In this document: piece by piece, positions 5,947-8,896 of the stretch | Numbering within the stretch: position 1 is the first letter of the stretch | Layout of the letters: the number at the start of each line of letters is the position of its first letter | Assembly: GCF_000497445.1 (NCBI RefSeq) | Contig: NZ_CM002285.1 | Location: 3,601,071-3,609,966 of the forward strand | DNA: 8,896 nucleotides | Direction: 5' to 3' | Origin: Streptomyces roseochromogenus subsp. oscitans DS 12.976 | Lineage (GTDB): Bacteria > Actinomycetota > Actinomycetes > Streptomycetales > Streptomycetaceae | The notes under the pieces: generated by a model | Seen by the model: the letters and a program-made list of their open reading frames with translations, nothing else | Databases searched by the model: none | Told to the model about the DNA's origin: nothing | Position numbers and translations under genes: made by a program

Positions 5947-7121
5947 GCGCTCACCTCCCGGCACGCGCGGTAGAAGTCCGTCCAGCCCTCGCGCTCGCGG
6001 ACGACGGTCTCCAGGTACTCCTGCCAGACGACCCGGTCGGCCGCCGGGTCGCGCACGACGGCACCGAGGATGCCGGCGGCGACATCGCCCGGGCGCAGCA
6101 CGCCGTCACCGAAGTGCGCGGACAGGGCGAGGCCGTTGGTGACGACGGAGATCGCCTCGGCCGTGGAGAGCGTGCCGCTGGGCGACTTCAGTTTGGTGCG
6201 GCCGTCGGCGGTGATGCCGTCGCGCAGCTCGCGGAAGACGGTCACGACTCGCCGGATCTCCTCGATGCCGTCGGGCGCGGCCGGCAGGTCGAGGGAGCGG
6301 CCGATTTGGTCGACACGGCGGGTGACGATGTCGACCTCGGCGTCGGCGCTCCCCGGCAGCGGCAGCACCACGGTGTTGAAGCGGCGGCGCAGCGCGCTGG
6401 AGAGGTCGTTGACACCCCTGTCCCGGTCGTTGGCGGTGGCGATGAGGTTGAATCCGCGGACCGCCTGGACCTCCTGGCCCAGCTCCGGGATGGGCAGGGT
6501 CTTCTCGGACAGGATCGTGATCAGCGTGTCCTGCACGTCGGCCGGGATGCGGGTCAGCTCCTCCACCCGGGCCGTCATGCCCTCGGCCATGGCGCGCATG
6601 ACGGGACTCGGCACGAGGGCGTCGCGGCTCGGTCCGTGCGCGAGCAGCTGCGCGTAGTTCCAGCCGTAGCGGATCGCCTCCTCTGGGGTGCCGGCCGTGC
6701 CCTGCACCAGCAGGGTCGAGTCACCGCTGACGGCGGCGGCCAGGTGCTCCGACACCCAGGTCTTGGCGGTGCCGGGCACGCCGAGCAGCAGCAGGGCGCG
6801 GTCGGTGGCGAGCGTGGTGACCGCGACCTCGACGATCCGGCGCGGGCCCACGTACTTGGGGGTGATCACCGTGCCGTCCGGCAGGGTGCCGCCGAGCAGA
6901 TACGTCGCCACCGCCCACGGCGACAGTTTCCAGCGGGCCGGGCGCGGGCGGTCGTCCTGCGCGGCGAGCGCGGCCAGTTCGGCGGCGAAGGCGTGCTCGG
7001 CGTGCGGGCGCAGCGCCTGTGCGCTTTCGCCGTCGCTCGGTTCGGCGGTGGTCGGTCGCACGGATGTGGACGTGGCAGACGTAGACGTGGCGGACGCAGA
7101 CGTGGCAGACATGGCGGACAT
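5943..7121 (-). CDS. MoxR-family AAA+ ATPase (YehL-like)
   Basis: The predicted protein has 392 residues. Walker A is GVPGTAKT (114-121). Sensor 1 is the Asn in IATAND (231). The arginine-finger region is SSALRRRFN (241-249). The Walker B position reads ARVEELTRIP (184-193), with Glu-Glu where most MoxR proteins have Asp-Glu. A helical lid follows (about 262-380). Cytoplasmic MoxR ATPases use ATP to remodel or insert metal into partner proteins, commonly with a VWA protein; the operon supplies DUF5682 and VWA partners. The first about 35 residues are a Ser/Thr/Ala/Met-rich disordered tail encoded by a DNA repeat. The ATG at 7121 is chosen because GGAGGGGG lies 8 nt upstream; the next ATG (7112) would leave that site 17 nt away. 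The stop overlaps the DUF5682 ATG. It is the first gene of the leftward operon and probably transcribed from the promoter at 7165-7187. Family call is very sure; the N-terminus is moderately sure. Confidence 0.95.
   Translation of the reverse strand: MSAMSATSASATSTSATSTSVRPTTAEPSDGESAQALRPHAEHAFAAELAALAAQDDRPRPARWKLSPWAVATYLLGGTLPDGTVITPKYVGPRRIVEVAVTTLATDRALLLLGVPGTAKTWVSEHLAAAVSGDSTLLVQGTAGTPEEAIRYGWNYAQLLAHGPSRDALVPSPVMRAMAEGMTARVEELTRIPADVQDTLITILSEKTLPIPELGQEVQAVRGFNLIATANDRDRGVNDLSSALRRRFNTVVLPLPGSADAEVDIVTRRVDQIGRSLDLPAAPDGIEEIRRVVTVFRELRDGITADGRTKLKSPSGTLSTAEAISVVTNGLALSAHFGDGVLRPGDVAAGILGAVVRDPAADRVVWQEYLETVVREREGWTDFYRACREVSA
5951..5958 (-). promoter_or_regulatory. Strong ribosome-binding site for the DUF5682 gene inside the MoxR gene
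   Basis: GGAGGTGA lies within the last MoxR codons, 4 nt before the ATG at 5946 (7 nt from its GGAGG core). It fixes the start at 5946 rather than the GTG at 5964, which precedes the site. Confidence 0.85.
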
Positions 7122-7124
7122 GGC
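7072..7124. repeat. 15-bp tandem repeat spanning the MoxR start codon
   Basis: On the + strand the units are GTGGCAGACGTAGAC (7072-7086) and GTGGCGGACGCAGAC (7087-7101), then a diverged part built of GTGGCAGAC, ATGGCGGAC and ATGGC (7102-7124). Read leftward it encodes the start and the low-complexity tail MSAMSATSASATSTSATSTS. The repeat supplies two in-frame ATG codons (7121 and 7112). Confidence 0.8.
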
Positions 7125-7129
7125 TGAGG

Positions 7130-7137
7130 CCCCCTCC
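7130..7137 (-). promoter_or_regulatory. Ribosome-binding site of the MoxR gene
   Basis: GGAGGGGG on the leftward strand, 8 nt before the ATG at 7121. It decides between 7121 and the more distant alternative ATG at 7112 and against longer in-frame extensions. Confidence 0.7.
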
Positions 7138-7164
7138 AGCTCGGCCGGTTCGGATCTGGCATCC

Positions 7165-7187
7165 ACCGTGCACCACGCCACTGACAA
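7165..7187 (-). promoter_or_regulatory. RecA-NDp/PafBC-type promoter for the MoxR-DUF5682-VWA operon
   Basis: On the leftward strand, TTGTCAGTG (7187-7179) is followed after exactly 8 nt by CACGGT (7170-7165). The published consensus of the LexA/RecA-independent DNA-damage promoter is tTGTCRGTG-N8-TAnnnT. The upstream half matches fully; the -10 lacks only its first T. Transcription would start near 7158, leaving a leader of about 36 nt that includes the MoxR ribosome site. Activation by PafBC is inferred from the motif. Confidence 0.65.
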
Positions 7188-7223
7188 TCGCTCTGACCTG
7201 CGCAAATGCCCGCACCCGGCCGA

Positions 7224-7246
7224 ATGTCAGTGGCGGGACCTACCGT
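7224..7246 (+). promoter_or_regulatory. RecA-NDp/PafBC-type promoter for the SWIM gene
   Basis: TGTCAGTG (7225-7232), 8 nt, then TACCGT (7241-7246) matches the core of the RecA-NDp consensus tTGTCRGTG-N8-TAnnnT exactly; only the leading t is replaced by a. The -10 ends 7 nt before the ATG at 7254, so the predicted +1 falls on or next to the start codon. The TGTC then lies at about -29 to -26, where the PafBC-sigma complex reads its -26 element. Confidence 0.75.
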
Positions 7247-7253
7247 CGGTGGC

Positions 7254-8609
7254 ATGACTGAGCAGGGGGTGCGCTGGAGCGCGGAACAGGTGCTGTCACT
7301 GGCGCCTGACGCCGCGTCACGCACAGCGGGAGGCAAGCTCGGCACGGCCGGTCCGTGGTCCGAGGCGGGGAGCGGAGAGGGGACGGTGTGGGGGCTGTGC
7401 AAGGGCAGTGGCAGCAGGCCGTATCAGACGGTGGTCGATCTCACGGACGCGGCCGGGCCGGCGTACAAGTGCAGTTGCCCGAGCCGTAAGTTCCCGTGCA
7501 AGCACGCGCTCGGACTGCTTCTGCTGTGGGCGGGCGATGACGGCTCGGTGCCGGCGTCGGCCGAGCTGCCGGACTGGGCCGAGCAGTGGCTCGCGGGCAG
7601 ACGCGAGCGTGCCCAGAGCAAACAGGCGCGGGGCGAGGGGAGTTCGGGGTCCGCAGCCGCCGATCCCGAGGCGGCGCGGCGGCGGGCCGAGCGCCGGGCC
7701 GAGCGGGTCACCGCGGGCGCGACGGAGCTTGAGCAGCGCCTCGCCGACCTGCTGCGCGGCGGCCTGGCCACGGCCGAGCAGGCGGGGTACGGCCTGTGGG
7801 ACGAGACGGCGGCCCGCATGGTCGACGCACAGGCCCCCGGACTCGCCGCACGGGTACGGGAGTTGGGGGCGATCCCGGCGTCCGGCGCGGGCTGGCCGGC
7901 CCGGCTGCTGGAGGAGTGTGCGCTGCTGCACCTGCTCGACCAGGGCTGGCTTGGCCGCGACCGGCTGCCGGACAGCCTCGCGGCCACGGTCCGCTCCCGG
8001 CTGGGCCTGCCCGCCACGGCGGACGGAACGCCGGTCCGCGACCACTGGCTGGTTCTCGCCCAGTACGACACGGTGGACCCGAAACTGACGACGCGCCGGA
8101 TATGGCTGCACGGCTCCGCGTCGGGCCGCACCCGGCTGCTGCTGTCCTACGGCGCGGCCGGCCGGGCTCCGGAACTGTCCCTGCCGGTGGGGCTGGCCCT
8201 GGACGCGGAGCTGTCGGCCTATCCGGGTGCCGGTCAGTCCCGGTCCGCCCTGGGTGAGCGGTTCGCCCCGCCCGTGCCGGCCGCGTTCCGCCCACCGGGC
8301 ACGACCACGGCCGAGGCGGCCGCCCGGTACGGCGAGGCGCTGCGCGACGACCCCTGGCTGGAGTCGGTCCCGGTGACGCTGGACCGGGTGATACCGGTCC
8401 CGGACGGCGACCTGTGGCAGTTGACCGACGCCGACACGGACTCCGCCCTGCCGCTGGCCCGGGCCGCCCGCTCCCGCCCCGGCCTGTGGCGGCTGGTCGC
8501 GCTGTCCGGCGGCGCCCCGGTCACGGTCTTCGGTGAGTGCGGCCACCGCGGCTTCACCCCGCTCACGGCCTGGCCACAGAGCACGGGCGAGGCGATACCG
8601 CTGTGCTGA
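7254..8609 (+). CDS. SWIM zinc-finger protein
   Basis: The predicted protein has 451 residues. Residues 71-84 carry the SWIM zinc ligands as CxC-x6-CxH: Cys73, Cys75, Cys82 and His84. SWIM domains bind zinc and are linked to DNA or protein contacts. After the finger come a tryptophan-containing helix (about 105-115), a highly charged helical stretch (about 137-168) and a long C-terminal region without a recognised domain. No signal peptide or membrane segment is seen. It is the counterpart of the SWIM gene (yehQ) in the E. coli yeh cluster. The ATG at 7254 was chosen because it begins the conserved-looking sequence and lies 7 nt after a clear -10. No ribosome site is present upstream (only GGTGG directly adjacent), which fits a leaderless message. 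An in-frame ATG at 7206 would lie upstream of the promoter motif and is unlikely. The DUF5691 gene follows after 70 bp and is probably co-transcribed. Confidence 0.93.
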   Translation: MTEQGVRWSAEQVLSLAPDAASRTAGGKLGTAGPWSEAGSGEGTVWGLCKGSGSRPYQTVVDLTDAAGPAYKCSCPSRKFPCKHALGLLLLWAGDDGSVPASAELPDWAEQWLAGRRERAQSKQARGEGSSGSAAADPEAARRRAERRAERVTAGATELEQRLADLLRGGLATAEQAGYGLWDETAARMVDAQAPGLAARVRELGAIPASGAGWPARLLEECALLHLLDQGWLGRDRLPDSLAATVRSRLGLPATADGTPVRDHWLVLAQYDTVDPKLTTRRIWLHGSASGRTRLLLSYGAAGRAPELSLPVGLALDAELSAYPGAGQSRSALGERFAPPVPAAFRPPGTTTAEAAARYGEALRDDPWLESVPVTLDRVIPVPDGDLWQLTDADTDSALPLARAARSRPGLWRLVALSGGAPVTVFGECGHRGFTPLTAWPQSTGEAIPLC

Positions 8610-8679
8610 CGGCTCCTCCAGAAAAACGACGCCGACAAAGCGACACCGGCAATCGGACCGACGCAGGGAAGGGAACGCG

Positions 8680-8896
8680 ATGAACGGGACGCCCTCGACC
8701 GACGCGGCCACCGCTGCCACCACGGCTACCGCGGCCACCCCCAGCTCCTGGGAAGACCTGGTCACCACCGCTCTCCTCGGCACCGACCGACGCCCCGCCG
8801 CATACGGCGGATCCGGCCGGGAGGCCCCCCTGGCGCTGCTGGACGAGGCCGCCATGGCGACCGTACGGCGGCGGGCCGGGCTACGACCCGCACGCG
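8680..8896 (+). CDS. DUF5691 family protein, N-terminal part only
   Basis: The frame is open from the ATG at 8680 to the right edge (72 complete codons), so the gene is cut off. A Thr/Ala-rich start (residues 5-20) leads into WEDLVTTALLGTDRRP (24-39) and later ALLDEAAMATVRRRAGLRP, which I recognise as the opening of DUF5691 proteins encoded beside SWIM and MoxR/VWA genes in actinobacteria. AAGGGA ends 5 nt before the ATG. The 70-bp gap after the SWIM gene has no evident terminator or promoter, so a shared transcript is likely. No function is established for the family. The family call rests on about 45 residues. Confidence 0.8.
   Translation, partial: MNGTPSTDAATAATTATAATPSSWEDLVTTALLGTDRRPAAYGGSGREAPLALLDEAAMATVRRRAGLRPAR

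Noticed and set aside
5790..7127. A 445-codon open frame on the + strand over the ATPase gene
   Set aside because: The minus strand encodes clear Walker A, sensor 1 and arginine-finger motifs; the + frame is its complement.
7176..7235. Reading the 11-bp inverted repeat as a simple repressor operator
   Set aside because: The arms are 38 bp apart and each has a correctly spaced -10 facing outward, so two divergent promoters explain the symmetry better.
7317..8855. A 512-codon open frame on the - strand over the SWIM gene
   Set aside because: The + strand carries the zinc ligands and a good promoter. The minus frame is Arg/Gly/Gln-rich with no domain and crosses the start of the next gene.

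Overview
The window is high-GC actinobacterial DNA, almost certainly from Streptomyces or a close relative. The GC content is very high, third codon positions are nearly all G or C, and long spurious antisense ORFs run through the real genes. Two exported Ala/Val-rich proteins of Streptomyces type lie at the left. No RNA gene, CRISPR array, insertion sequence or prophage gene was seen.

Layout. Five genes point left and two point right, away from a divergent promoter region at about 7122-7253. Leftward from it run a MoxR-type AAA+ ATPase (7121-5943), a DUF5682-family protein (5946-3265) and a CoxE-like von Willebrand factor A protein (3253-2087). These three are packed as one translationally coupled operon. 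Next come a leader region of about 200 bp with four 13-bp tandem repeats (1981-2032), an exported Pro/Ala-rich protein (1879-938), a gap with nested inverted repeats (808-911), and a second small secreted protein cut by the left edge (723 to <1). Rightward run a SWIM zinc-finger protein (7254-8609) and the start of a DUF5691 protein (8680 to >8896).

How the genes work together. SWIM, DUF5691, MoxR ATPase, DUF5682 and VWA form a conserved module. It resembles E. coli yehL-yehM-yehP-yehQ (AAA+, DUF5682, VWA, SWIM), whose biochemical role is not established to my knowledge. MoxR and VWA proteins usually work as pairs: the ATPase remodels or metallates a client and the VWA protein uses its metal site to hold it. 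Here the obvious client or effector is the DUF5682 protein, whose first about 300 residues carry His/Glu motifs suggestive of the EreA/ChaN/TraB-like fold.

The most notable signal is in the divergent promoter. An 11-bp perfect inverted repeat places TGTCAGTG on both strands, each copy facing outward and each followed, after exactly 8 nt, by a -10-like hexamer (TACCGT to the right, CACGGT to the left). This matches the RecA-independent DNA-damage promoter (RecA-NDp, consensus tTGTCRGTG-N8-TAnnnT) used by the PafBC activator in actinobacteria. The sequence therefore predicts that the whole module is switched on together by DNA damage. It also predicts a leaderless SWIM mRNA, because the -10 ends only 7 nt before the ATG. 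A second theme is repeat-driven length variation: in-frame 6-, 15- and 18-bp tandem repeats sit in the DUF5682 and MoxR genes.
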